This document shows positions 1 to 10,577 of a DNA stretch of 64,000 nucleotides, in pieces. The notes beneath the pieces are model-generated. The model did not search any database, was not told the DNA's origin, and was given only the letters and a program-made list of their open reading frames with translations. The DNA is from Trifolium pratense (lineage: Eukaryota > Streptophyta > Magnoliopsida > Fabales > Fabaceae). Position numbers and translations under genes: made by a program. The stretch's first letter is position 1, and every line of letters begins with the position of its first letter. The DNA lies in NCBI RefSeq assembly GCF_020283565.1, contig NC_060059.1:29275838-29339837 (forward strand), given 5' to 3'.

Positions 1-428
1 TTTGAGGGGTAAGCTTAAGGCTTTTAATGATTACCATAAGCCCTTGTGGGTGGTGTATGGTTGTAGCATACACTAGATGGAATCACCTATATGAGTGTCA
101 AGTGGGGCCGCTTGCATGAGACCGTGGCGGGTCTCTAGAGCACTCATGAAAACCAGACACGCGCACGGCCTAAATGCGCAACACCGCGTAACACGAGAAT
201 TGTGGGGGTGTGATGTGGATGTTATACCGCTAACATACGCCAAATGTCTTTGGTTCATATAGCTTGCTACACCAAATTCATTGTGTGTTAAGTATATCAT
301 TCTAGCACTGGTTCATATAGCTTGCTACACCAGTTTGATGCATCGTACTCAAAAGTGACTCATGCAATATTTTCGAAACAATTTTTGTTTACCTTTTGAT
401 TTAAAAACTTTTGAAATATATGGGGGAT
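1..428 (+). mobile_element. 3' internal end of an LTR retrotransposon (Copia-like)
   Basis: This non-coding tract runs into a G-rich polypurine tract (about 420-428) directly before a TG-starting LTR, which is the layout of the 3' end of an LTR retrotransposon. A 26-base phrase beginning ggttcatatagc occurs twice, near 252 and near 310. No protein domain is visible, so the coding part and the 5' LTR must lie left of the window. The Copia assignment is inferred from the PPT/LTR junction and is not certain. Confidence 0.55.
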
Positions 429-1035
429 TGTTGGAAATTTTGGGTATATTTCAAAAGTTTATATTATATTGTGTCTAATAATTTTTAAATGAGAAAAGTA
501 GAAATATATTTTATCAAGGAAATTATTTCATTTGTGGTTATATTCATTTAGTCTTATTTATCTAAATGAAAAAACTTTGAATTAGTTTATACATAGGATA
601 CCTAGTTGTTCCTATTATTTCTCTCACGTTTTCCTTTCATATATTAACTCCAAATCAATTTTGCTATTTATTTGAGATACACCTTTAGTTAATTGCTAAT
701 AAATAGGGACTACGGTTTTGTTTTAGACAAAAAGTTTTGTTGTGTAAAATCATAATGATTACTATTAAGTAACGGTTTTGATATAGATATTATATGAGAA
801 GGTGTATCCAAGTATCATAAGATGCAATTGAGTTTTGTTTAGTTTTTCCATTTTTCTTTGTAATGCCTGAGTTACCTACCTTGTTGATATTCTCGTGTCT
901 TGATAGCCTCGGTATGTTTATCACCGAGAAGAACCGGTTGTATTCTGGGGGAGTTGCGCAATATCTTGCGGATAATTCCTTAGTTCAGTGATTACACGCC
1001 TCCGGTTAATTGATTTCCAGCCATCCGCGACAACA
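429..1035 (+). repeat. Probable 3' LTR inserted in a leucyl-tRNA synthetase exon
   Basis: The segment starts TGTTGG straight after a polypurine tract and ends CAACA at the point where the leucyl-tRNA synthetase reading frame (minus strand) stops matching the family. The short inverted termini and the abrupt break in an otherwise well-conserved coding exon set the 607-bp limits. The five bases that follow (ttacc, 1036-1040) are the predicted target duplication; the second copy would be off-window on the left. The right border is inferred from these two signals, since no second LTR is available to align. Confidence 0.55.
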
Positions 1036-1376
1036 TTACCAAACTGCTGAATCTCTCTAGCAAGTTTATCAGCTGAAGCTTTAATCGGCATACCAGTACA
1101 ATGAAAAGCAAAAGGTAAAAGCACATTCGCGCCACGAAGACGATGAAACGCAGCGGCGAATTCAAGTTTGGAAAGTGAAAAAGCATGACCTAGATGTAAA
1201 TAACCATTCATGTATGGAAAAGGGAAATTTCCGAAGAATTTTTCACCTGATTCTGGTGGTTTATCACCAGGTTCAGATTTGAAAACTTGTTTTTCCTCCC
1301 ACCATTTTTGAACTTTTGATTCGATTTCACGAAGACGATCGCGACGGACGAAACTCTTGGCACCTTCCGTCGCCAT
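1036..1376 (-). pseudogene. Cytosolic leucyl-tRNA synthetase, N-terminal fragment
   Basis: The frame starts at ATG 1376 and gives about 113 residues that I recognise as the N-terminus of plant cytosolic leucyl-tRNA synthetase, the class I enzyme charging tRNA-Leu. Visible motifs are the [13 protein letters not shown] segment, HLGH (the family's HIGH ATP-binding signature) and [23 protein letters not shown]. Family members are roughly 1090 residues, so about 90% is missing. Homology stops at about 1036, where LTR sequence begins. An acceptor-like site (CAG at about 1429-1431 on the minus strand) suggests a 5'UTR intron. The rest of the gene may continue beyond the insertion, left of this window. 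As it stands the gene is interrupted; whether a second intact copy exists cannot be seen. Confidence 0.8.
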
Positions 1377-3100
1377 ATCGGTTGTTCCGCTAAAATGATT
1401 CAGTGCTGAAGCTAGATATTTTTTAAACCTGTATGATAAGAAAATCGATTAATTAAGAGATGAATGGTGAATAAGATTAGTTGTTAAACCTGTCGCCATA
1501 GGTTTGTGATTTAAGTACCTTTGTTAAACCTATCCTCAATATATTTTAAAATTCCAATATTATCTTTGTTGTCTGTATTGCCTATACTCCTAGTCTGTCT
1601 CTGCTTGTTCGTGTAGTGCTGCTGCTTGCTCGTCGCTGCTTGCTGTGTATCCATCCAGTATGTATATGTTTGTTTTTTCGGATTACTTGCGTTTATTATG
1701 TATCACGTTTTTTCTGTGTATATATTGCTTTGCATCACGTTTTCTTGTGCAGCCATTATATATATTGGATGCCATCCAATATATATATCATTGGGTCAGT
1801 TACCCAAATTTGCGTTTATATATATGTGTATTGCTTTGCTCTTGTTACATGTGATATATGCATATGTCAATTTGTGTATATGAACTTTTTATGTATGTAG
1901 TTTAAATATGTTAATTTTTTTTATAGGAATATTGATTGTTTGTTAAACTATTATATGTGAAAAGTATGAGTGATATAAGATTTTAAGGGTAAAAAAGTAA
2001 ATTGTTTTTAAAATACCTCACCTCCCATCATGAACCAAACATATATTTAATTAAAATACCTTACCTCTCCTCTTCTTCCCTCTTTTGAACTAAACACATA
2101 TGTAATGAAAAAATTTCCCTCCCCTCCCCGTCCGTCCCTCCCCTCTATAAAAATATTTCACCTCCCCTCCCCCTATTTTGAACCAAACAGACCCTAAAAC
2201 TGTAAAAATAGTAAATAAGGGGTTTATAAATCTATTAAATTTTATAATTATTATTATTTTATATTAAACTGTAAAAAATAGTAAATAAGGGTTTAACGGT
2301 AAGAATAGTAAATAAGGGCTTGAGCATGCATATAATTAAATCAACGACGTGTTGATTTATCAAATATTGATATTATGAATTATGAATACTTGGATTGAAT
2401 AGACAAATCCATTAGATGAACTAATTGTTATTGTAGCACGTAGGACTCCTAAAATACAAACGAGAAGAATCAGGTGACGAATAGACTTGTGACTCTTCCT
2501 CAACCTAAGACTACTTATGCGTTTAGGCACTCTTTCAAATACTGTGAAATTAATATAAACAAGAGCAATATTATATATGAAGAAGAGAGATAATGTCACA
2601 TTATAATGATACATAGATTTTATGGTACCTATACTCAACTTAGTTACGGGATACGAAATACATCAAGAGGGAGAATTGAAATGCAATTAGAAAGCAAAAT
2701 ATTTTCCGCTATTTGAAGAAGGGGGGTCATTTTCTCGAGTTTAATAAAATTGGGAGATCAGAGTGAAATTAAACAAATAATATAATGACATACTAGTATA
2801 TAGTTTTTTTTTAAGAAAATTAGATATCTCTGATGGTTCCGTTTCTAGATCCGTTCCTGAATATAGATATTTAAGTTAAAATATTTTTGAGTTTATATTT
2901 TTTTTCTCGTAAAGGGGCTAAAACTTAATAATTGTGAGAGTTAATTTGCTCTTCTTGGATTTTTAAGCACTGAGAAATGTTTTTACATATTGAAATTTAG
3001 TTGTGAAAGTTTATTTAGGAATTCATGATTCACAAGGTCTAATTGGAATTTACATCACCTTATTTAGGAAGAAAATGCTATTTGAAACTCAATAGTATAA
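1377..3100. other. Intergenic, no gene seen
   Basis: Bases 1377-1428 probably hold leucyl-tRNA synthetase 5'UTR on the minus strand. The rest is AT-rich. A pyrimidine-rich tract at about 2010-2195 repeats blocks such as cctcccctcccc and gaaccaaac, resembling the end of a degraded transposon. No supported coding region is present. Confidence 0.5.
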
Positions 3101-3311
3101 GGGTCCGTTTGACCCAGCTTTTTTTAGAGCTTATGCAAACCGCTTATACAATATAAATTAGATTTTGTGTTATTTTATAAGTTCACACTGGTGAAAATTA
3201 TAATTTTATAAGCAATTTTATTATAAACTACCTTGACAAACTTATAATAATATATAAAAATTGCTTAAGCTGTTTGCATAAACTCTAAAAAAAGCTGGCC
3301 CAAACGAATAT
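3101..3311 (+). mobile_element. Tourist-like MITE, copy 1
   Basis: This is a 211-bp non-coding element beginning gggtccgtttg, with an internal inverted repeat (left arm near gcttatgcaaac, right arm near gtttgcataa). It is flanked by TAA at 3098-3100 and 3312-3314. The 3-bp TWA duplication and size fit PIF/Harbinger (Tourist) MITEs. It aligns along its whole length with the reverse complement of 15201-15411, which is also 211 bp. Confidence 0.75.
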
Positions 3312-3345
3312 TAAGTTAAGCTCACTCTCTTAGCATGTAAAATTG

Positions 3346-3385
3346 TACTCCCTCCGTCCCAAAATAATTATCACATTTTACTACT
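3346..3385 (+). mobile_element. Stowaway-like MITE terminus (remnant)
   Basis: The sequence tactccctccgtcccaaaat followed by attatcaca is the well-known terminal motif of Stowaway/Mariner-type plant MITEs. The matching opposite end was not found in the next few hundred bases, so this is a one-ended relic. Confidence 0.5.
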
Positions 3386-3739
3386 GCACATTTGCCGATG
3401 CACAATTTTGATCATTAATATCTTTAGTTGGATATTATTAAAAATTATGTTCGATTCTCTCTAGTGACAATTTGTGTGGGCTAATTTAGCTTTTTCAAAA
3501 AAATTATTAAAAATTATAAAAATTTGATATTTTGATAGTTCTCATCATTGGTATTTAAAAATAAGAAGTTCAACTTTTTTTTTTTTGACGTTAAGAAGTT
3601 CAACTATTTTGAAAGCATAAAATAGGGACTACGCTCTTTCCCATGATCCCATCTCACATTGTTCTTTCACCTTTCATTCAATCTAAGTTTCAAGCTTGAA
3701 GACCACCATGATCATTATTGAAGTGGGAGATATTATTTA

Positions 3740-4083
3740 GGTTTAACTACACATTTGGTCCCTTACGTTTATTTTAAGTTTCAATTTGGTCTCTTACGTT
3801 TAAAAAGTATCAATTTGGTCCCTTACGTTTCCATTAGGTTTCAATTTAGTCCTTTCCGTCAATTTTGTCACATGTGGCAGTCAATTCGCATATGTGGACT
3901 GACACGTGGACACTTTGACACAATGACACGTGTATAGTTCAAACGGTGTTAGTGACAAAACTAACGGAAATGACTAAATTGAAACCTAATGGAAACGTAA
4001 GGGACCAAATTGATTCTTTTTAAACGTAAGAGACCAAATTGAAACCTAAAATAAACGTAAGGGACCAAATGTGTAGTTAAACC
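3740..4083. mobile_element. Mutator-like MITE with 9-bp target duplication
   Basis: This is a 344-bp element made largely of two terminal inverted repeats of about 110 bp each. The arms begin ggtttaactacacatttggt and contain repeated cttacgttt/aaacgtaag blocks. It is flanked by perfect 9-bp duplications, tattattta at 3731-3739 and 4084-4092. Long TIRs plus a 9-bp duplication are diagnostic of Mutator-like elements. It has no coding capacity, so it would depend on a transposase elsewhere. Confidence 0.85.
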
Positions 4084-4764
4084 TATTATTTATGATTTAT
4101 GATAGTACACATACGCCACGGAAGGGAAGCATTTTTCTTTTGTGACCAATGAAAAATAATCACTAGTAAAAATTCTTCAAATTAGCAAACAAATTATAGT
4201 TGATGACGGTTGTCGCATTTGGTAAAGAGTTAATTCATATCTTCTAAGGACGTGAGTTTAACTTTCACTGTCGGCGTGAATATTACTTCGGTGGATGATC
4301 TTTAAGTACTTCTTTTAGGAAAATTTTATCTTCTACTCCACCAATTATGCCTTCATCCTTATATTTGCCCTCATATATAAATTGAAACTCTTCATTTTTT
4401 CTCACTTTTTCCTCTCTAATTTCAAAAGTTTTCCGATACGCACAATAGAGAATAGAGTAAGTATCAAAACTTCATACCGGAAACTTATTTTAAAGTTATC
4501 CGATTTGTTTTAAGTTTTTTGGCAAACATATATATGAACATTTTCGTTTCACAATGTTGTATCGAAATACTTGAAAGGACAATTCCATTTCACTATGCTT
4601 TACCAAAAATAGATAGAAAGTTAGTTATGACTCTGCTTCGGTCGGACATTGAAAGAACAAGGAAGTGAGTTGAGTTTCGGGAGCTCACTCGTCAATTGTG
4701 TTAGAGCAGAACACATTTATTTATTGATTTATTTTTTTAAAATTTTGATCAGCTTATTTTCATA

Positions 4765-4987
4765 AGTATTGAGTTTCAAGTGTGAGTGGTTAATCTCACA
4801 TCGACCTGTATGAGAAGAATGTTGGATTTATAAGAGAGGTGACCCATTGACGTAATAATGTCTTAAGGTTTTGGGTGGATATGTGATGTCTCCATCTCTT
4901 GTGGTCCTAGAGCATTAATCCGTTGTTTCTCCCGAGTTCCCCCAAACTCCCTTACAAGTGGTGTGGTATCAGAGTCGTGGTTCGGCG
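4765..4987 (+). repeat. LTR/PBS remnant of an LTR retrotransposon
   Basis: The segment ends in tggtatcagagtcg (4974-4987), which resembles the primer-binding site complementary to initiator tRNA-Met, and the preceding 200 bases look like an LTR 3' half. I found no second LTR nearby and no coding domain, so this is a degraded or solo remnant. Outside it, 4093-4764 and 4988-5184 hold no recognisable gene. Confidence 0.4.
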
Positions 4988-5194
4988 ACTCCCCAACAAT
5001 AAGTTCAAAATATAATATAAAAACAACTTATAACTTTTATGAAAACAAATTTGACTTCATTTTATCTTTTGTTATAGAAATAACTTTTACATAATCACTT
5101 ATATGATTATTATTTATGTTTATGCTATAAGCGCTTAATTAAGTTTTTTACCCCTAACTCTAATTCCACTTTCTCTAGTAGTAAATTTAACTCT

Positions 5195-5317
5195 ATTTAG
5201 TCCACAAATTCTAGCTCAACTGGTAGAAATGCCGAAATTGCTAGTGTTGGACGTTAGGACGTGGGTTCGAATCCCGGTCACTCTACTTTGTGTGTGTGAG
5301 TTTTCAATGACTTTGTC
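5195..5317 (+). mobile_element. tRNA-derived SINE
   Basis: The element has an A-box-like tagctcaactgg (about 5212) and a B-box ggttcgaatcc (about 5264), the internal RNA polymerase III promoter of tRNA-derived SINEs. A perfect 10-bp target duplication, atttaactct, flanks it at 5185-5194 and 5318-5327. The segment between and after the boxes does not form a tRNA cloverleaf and is longer than a tRNA, so it is a SINE and not a tRNA gene. Confidence 0.8.
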
Positions 5318-5327
5318 ATTTAACTCT

Positions 5328-6118
5328 GATACACCTAAAAAGATGCTATTTATTTAGTTAATTTACTATTATATTTTATATGTTTTTATTTTGATTCCGA
5401 AGTTTTATTATATAAATAGTTACTTATTTCTCGTATTTTAAATAAACAGATAAAAAGTGCACGAATTGAAGAAAGGAGCAAAAATGGACTAAAAAGGAGC
5501 AAAAACGGACGAAAAAGGCCACATATGTGCAGCCAATTGGGCCACAAATGTGCAGCCCATCATCACGCCACGCAAGGAGTCATGCTGCCCGCCAACTAGC
5601 CATTAATGGCGCCCACCAGCTGGCCATTGGTGCTGACCGCCAGCTGCATCGAAGTGGCCCTCGCCACTTCCTGCCAAATCATGACCACACGTTTGATCAA
5701 ACGGCCAGGCGAAGAATTTTACAAGTCCCACATCGGCCAGTTTTTGCTTTTCCTCTCTTGTATTTTAGACTTTTAGTATAAATAGGCTAGTTCTCTTCAC
5801 TTAAAAACATAACACTTGACTTGGAGAATTGAGAACTAGGCTTAGTACCACAAGGTTTTCTTCTCTAAAGTTGAGAGTTTAGTATTATTTTATTCTCCGT
5901 TGAGAATTTAATAAGTTTTTTTTATTTCCCGACGTCCGTACTTTCGGCATTTTTATTTCAGGTTCTTATTTTATTTTATGGTCTTATTTATTTCTTGTCT
6001 TTATTTTATTGCTTTTATTTTATGCTTTTAATTTTCGCTTTTATTTTTATTATGTCTTTTTATTTATTTGCTTATTTTATTTTTATGTCTTTAGTTTTAG
6101 TTATGTCTAGCTAAATTA
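5328..6118 (+). other. Non-coding tract with a promoter-like TATA box
   Basis: There is no supported protein. A TATA-like tataaatagg lies at 5777-5786, about 35 bases before a plausible transcript start, and leads into T-rich sequence and the inverted-repeat structure that begins at 6119. It may be the leader of an uncharacterised repeat transcript. The GC-richer stretch at 5520-5720 has an 84-codon open frame with no recognisable motif. Confidence 0.35.
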
Positions 6119-6877
6119 ATATTGCTAGGATGTGTAGCTAGTAGCTAATAGGGGTTCGGTAGTTAATTCGTGCTTAATAGTTTTCAACCACCAGTTTTAA
6201 ATAAATACGTTTTCAAACGATTTGTCACGAGAGTGAGGATTGCTTTAAAGGCAATAAACCAACATTGACGAGAGTTGAGGTTTAGGGTCGGATAGTTAAA
6301 ACTGATCGTTAGTTCTAAAGTCCGCGAGAGCTATTTAGGATTGATGAGTTTTATATTGGTTTTCAAAGGTACTTATATAGGTAAGTGAGCGCGTGAGAGC
6401 AGAGCATTTATTTTATCTAAGTATAATGCTAGTCAAGATTTGCGAGAGCTGAGATTAGTGTTTTTAAATCAAATATAATTCTTGAAAACTGACAACTGTT
6501 TTATTTTCTTAAGCAGTTTTTAATTAAACGTTGATTATAATTCGTCACGAGAGTGAGAATTAACTAAAGTAAAAATCAATAGGGCGAGAGCGTGAGATTT
6601 CTACTAGATAGTAAAAACTGAACATTAACTCTGATTCGCAACGAGAGTTGGGATTAGAGTTAATTAAATTATATTGTTTTTCAAAGAGTATTTTATTAGC
6701 GGGTGCGAGGACGAGAGTTAAGCATCACCTTTATAATTTATAATACTAGTCAAGATTTGTGAGAGCTGAGATTAGTGTTTTTAAAACAATATAGTTTCGA
6801 AGATTTAACAGTTTGTCTAGCACGAATTAAGCATTGAACCCTCTGAAGCAACTAAAAGCACATCCTAGTAATACTTA
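6119..6877. repeat. Inverted repeat enclosing a dimer of ~318-bp units with CGAGAG motifs
   Basis: The arms at 6119-6180 and 6813-6877 are imperfect inverted repeats; the left holds gctaggatgtg and aattcgtgcttaa, the right their complements. Between them are two head-to-tail units spaced about 318 bp (starting near 6222 and 6540). Each unit holds five copies of a degenerate nCGAGAGnTGAGgATT motif, near 6226, 6267, 6323, 6391 and 6441 and again near 6546, 6583, 6640, 6710 and 6758. A 50-base block around agtcaagatt recurs at 6430 and 6748. There is no coding frame. The element type is unknown to me. Confidence 0.6.
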
Positions 6878-7235
6878 TTCCAATTTAATTTAAAAAATCA
6901 TAAAAAAAATATTTTATAATTTAAATCCCCTTTAATTAAATCATTAAGCCTTAGATTTACAAAGTAATATTAGATAACGGTAGGTCGATTTGGGTTTGAT
7001 ATCTTTTTAAAACTATACGACACGACTGTATACTTGCAGTCACGTTGTCGTCCGATCAAACTCTATTTGAACTGTGTGTCAAGAGGACAAGCATGCGTGA
7101 TTTGTTTTTCACAATGTCAAAGACCTGCAAAAGTAAAGTATATTTACATAACATAGTCAAACAATTGTGAAATATATGAAATCCATCCTGCCCATAAAGA
7201 ACACACAAACTAGATTTATATATGTTGTAAATAGT

Positions 7236-7270
<35 letters not shown>

Positions 7271-7271
7271 G

Positions 7272-7312
<41 letters not shown>

Positions 7313-7904
7313 GGATTTTATTCAGTTTTACTTAGCCTGTTAATTAGGCCTATTAGGTATAGCATAGTCTATTTAAACTCTTGAATGATTATACTCAAAT
7401 TATCAATTCTAATGTTAAACCTATTTTATTCTATAATCCAACAATATAAAATAACAAATAACTCATGCAAGGGTAATAAAAGGGTTCAACAAAAGATTTA
7501 AGTGATACTTTCTTCATTCTAAGATACCATACATCAACTAGAGTCATAAAAGGGTTCAACAATAATGTCAAAACAAAACAATAATAATAATAACAATACT
7601 CGAGTCACTTATAGACTTATGGACTTATATCAAATTCATCAAAAATCACATAATATTCATCAAATCAAATACCTCAGCATCCATCATAGACTCTCATTGT
7701 TACTTTGATCGCTAAACCCTTCATTTTATCTGACTCAGCATCCATCATCACTTCTTCTGCATACTCCTCGTTATCATCAATATTATTATCAACCATGACA
7801 TTGTCGTCATCATCATCATCTTCACTAACCTCATCAAATCTTCCTTCACTATATATTAAGCTAGTAGGTAAATCAATATAGAAAATTATTATGAATATAG
7901 TGTT
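6878..7904. other. Intergenic with an ATT microsatellite
   Basis: A (TTA)n/(ATT)n microsatellite occupies 7238-7312, interrupted once by gttt. The rest is AT-rich with ATCATC-type low-complexity patches near 7770-7830. No gene is seen. Confidence 0.6.
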
Positions 7905-9493
7905 TGTTAGATAATAAAATAATAGTCTATGTTATTGGGCCTATTAGGCCTATTAGTTTAGAGTCCATTAGGTTTTATTATATATTCTCTCCAATAACCT
8001 TTTGTAATGTCAAGCAAGCTATTGGTATTCTATTGAAACCCTAGCCGTCTTTCTCTTTTCCTATTTGTGTATCTCTTATTCTAACATGGTATCGAGAGCA
8101 TGGTTCGATCCACCTTGAATCACTTATCGCTTCCGCCGTTGAATTCCCATAAGTGTTTGGGAATGTATAGTTGTTTTTCTCTTCGATTGTTGTTGTGCTA
8201 TGCTGCTAAGAAAGAAAAAAAAAAGAAGAAACCTGAAGTATTGTCAGGTGTGCTGGAATATTGAAGGATTGTATCTTTGGGTTTTGATCAATTTGTGGTT
8301 TTGGAATGGTTCGTATAGTTAATTTTGGGGTTTGTTAATTGCACGTTGCAATTGTTATTTGCTTTCTTTACAGAAAGTGTATCAATTTGATAGTTTCCTT
8401 ACTACAAATGTGCCACGACGTGATGCATCTATTTGGCAACAAAAGATATATGTGCATCTTTATTTTCGTTGGCTGGAGGTAGTTAATTTGGTTCGTATTG
8501 TTCTTTGGTTTGATTTGATTTGACGTATTGATTCCTCTGTTGATTGTTTCTTCTTCAATTGTTCTTTTCTTTGTCGAGTTGATTGTCGTCTCAGTTGGTT
8601 TGATTCTTCTTTTATGATTGCATTGCACTTCTCCCCCTATTGCACTTTTTCTGATTGTATTGCACTTCTCTCTATTGCACCTTTTCTGATTGTATTGCAC
8701 TTCTCTTCTGATTGCATTGCACTTCTCCCTATTGCACTTCTTCTGATTGTATTGCACTTCTCCCCCTATTGCACTTCTTTTCTGATTGTATTGCATTTCT
8801 CCCCCTATTGCACCTCTTCTGATTGCATTGCACTTCTCCCCCTATTGCACTTCTCTTCTGATTGCATTGCACTTCTCCCCATTGCACTTCTTTTCTGATT
8901 GTATTGCACTTCTCCCCCTATTGCACTTCTCTTCTGATTGCATTGCACTTCTCCCTATTGCACTTCTTCTGATTGATTGCACTTCTCCCTATTGATTCTT
9001 ATGATTGGTTTGTTTGAATTTGTTCGATTGATTTGGTTTTTGGTTATCTTGGACTGCATTGGATTGGATGTTGGATTAATTTGATTTGGTTCTCCCCTCC
9101 TTGATGGTAAATGGCTGCTCTTAGTTGATCGTGATCTTAATTGGGTTGATTTGTTGTCAGGGCTAATTTGTAACAAGTTTAAAGCTTAGTAAGCTTTAGC
9201 TTGAGGGGTGATGTTAGAAGTTTATTTTATTTGGTAGTTTATTTTATTTTCGTATTTTGTTTGACAAACTCATAATGCTTCTTGTTGATGTATCATGAGT
9301 TTGAGAGTAGGTGTTAGATAATAAAATAATAGTCTATGTTATTGGGCCTATTAGGCCTATTAGTTTAGAGTCCATTAGGTTTTATTATATATTCTCTCCA
9401 ATAACCTTTTGTAATGTCAAGCAAGCTATTGGTATTCTATTGAAACCCTAGCCGTCTTTCTCTTTTCCTATTTGTGTATCTCTTATTCTAACA
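7905..9493 (+). mobile_element. Short non-autonomous LTR retrotransposon, complete
   Basis: Two 182-bp LTRs (7905-8086 and 9312-9493), starting TGTTAG and ending CTAACA, appear identical on reading. Perfect 5-bp target duplications GTGTT flank the element (7900-7904 and 9494-9498). An initiator-tRNA-Met-type primer-binding site, tggtatcgagagca, follows the 5' LTR at 8087. The 1225-bp interior has no gag, protease, RT or integrase and carries a minisatellite at 8614-8992. It is a TRIM/LARD-like non-autonomous element, mobilised by proteins from elsewhere. LTR identity implies a recent insertion. The LTRs contain a CCAATA-type block and a short duplicated cctattagg. Confidence 0.9.
8614..8992 (+). 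repeat. Minisatellite inside the non-autonomous LTR element
   Basis: About eight to ten imperfect head-to-tail units of roughly 45-50 bp combine attgcacttctcccc, tattgcacttctt and ctgattg. Units differ by C-run length and by single substitutions. Open frames across it on both strands arise only from the repetition and encode low-complexity sequence. Confidence 0.85.
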
Positions 9494-9645
9494 GTGTTAA
9501 AATTAGGGATGTCAATTCGATCTACAAATGGGGATTGTCTCGTTTGAAAACTCGAAGATGGAGAATTTTTTCTTGTGTGGAACGCGAGGATGAAGGAAGA
9601 ATAATCTTCGAAGTGGGGAATGAGAATGGGGACAGAGGTCATTTT

Positions 9646-9810
9646 TTATTTTATTTTTGGCTTTCAACGCCAGTTTAATGTGGGTCGGGGTTAGTTCTGA
9701 CATCAAGTAGTTTTAGTCCTTGTCGATCGCAGTTGCGGGGATCGAACCGTGGTTCTATCTACCAAGTTCAACACTAATTACCACTGAACCAACTTACTAT
9801 CGATGGGATG
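9646..9810 (-). mobile_element. SINE (minus strand), inserted in a G-rich repeat
   Basis: A T-rich start (a reversed A-rich tail) and an inverted B-box-like ggttcgatcc (minus strand, near 9740) mark a SINE. It is flanked by an 11-bp direct duplication, gaggtcatttt, at 9635-9645 and 9811-9821. The reverse complement shares long blocks (ggttcgatccccgcaa, gatgtcagaact) with the plus-strand copy at 47735-47861, so the two belong to one family. Confidence 0.8.
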
Positions 9811-9955
9811 GAGGTCATTTTAAAAAGTGAGGAATTGTGTTTGTTCCCCGCCATATTAACATCCCTAATTAAAATATACTTCATAGTCCTGTGCATAAGA
9901 AGAAGAAAAATGGAAAAGGAGAAATTCATTAAAAATTTATGTAATAAATTTAGAG

Positions 9956-10133
9956 TTTAATTGATATGCATCGACGGTGTAAAATAGTTTTGCACAATCG
10001 TCCAATAAACAACCATTATTTTTCCATGTCATATCAAGAAAGTGGGGTGGAGTGGGGTGATATGGCGGAAAACATGGTTGGTATTGGTTGACAGTGTAAA
10101 ATTATTTTACACCGTCGGTGCATATCAATTAAA
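9956..10133. mobile_element. MITE-like element with inverted ends
   Basis: The left end tttaattgatatgcatcgac and the right end, its complement around gtgcatatcaattaaa, form terminal inverted repeats of about 40 bp including ggtgtaaaat/attttacacc. There is no coding capacity. A related element starts at 10234. Confidence 0.6.
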
Positions 10134-10233
10134 TATAAATTTAAGAAGCAACTTTTTTCTTATATATTAAGATTGGAGGGAGTAAATGATATTATTTTCG
10201 ATATAAAAAATATACCCCTTAATTTTTCTTGAA

Positions 10234-10402
10234 TTTAATTTATATGCACCGTCAGTGTAAAGTTATTTTACGCATGCGTCCAATAATATACCAACACATC
10301 ATGTATGATATTTAAAAATATATGATGTATCACATTTATTAAATGATGTGACAACACATTATTAGATGCATCCGTAAAGAATTTTGATGCACAACAATTA
10401 AA
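10234..10402. mobile_element. MITE-like element, related copy at 48507
   Basis: It begins tttaatttatatgcaccgtc and contains blocks (tccaataatata, acatcatgtatg, catttattaaatgatgtgac) that recur in the same order at 48507-48686. It is non-coding, and its termini resemble those of 9956-10133. Confidence 0.55.
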
Positions 10403-10489
10403 CAAACTCTTAATTTCTTTAACTTGTGGCAAAAATAAAAAAGAAGCCCTAAAACTAAAACAGCAAAACTAGCATCTTGGTGTTTTTTT

Positions 10490-10577
10490 GTATCCGAAAC
10501 GACTCGGATTGAATCACACAGAACTCAACTGCCGGAAAAAGCAGCCGGAGAGTTGATCGTCGGCCGCCACAGAAACA
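10490..10577 (+). other. Probable 5'UTR exon of the uL24 gene
   Basis: A GC-richer segment ends at a donor-like gtaaga (10578-10583), upstream of the uL24-type coding exons. The intron would run to just before ATG 11757 and would contain a Tourist-like MITE. The exon start is not defined by the sequence. Confidence 0.4.

Noticed and set aside
1616..1900. Overlapping hydrophobic frames in three phases
   Set aside because: T-rich sequence gives long frames rich in Cys, Phe and Ile; there is no homology or gene context.
5210..5285. Possible tRNA gene (A- and B-box-like motifs)
   Set aside because: The boxes are too far apart, no cloverleaf forms, and a 10-bp TSD encloses a longer unit. It is a SINE.
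8614..8992. Repeat array that could suggest CRISPR
   Set aside because: It has head-to-tail degenerate units with no unique spacers, in a plant retroelement.
8368..8995. Overlapping open frames on both strands (up to 142 codons)
   Set aside because: They arise from the minisatellite whose unit lacks stops; the translations are simple repeats.
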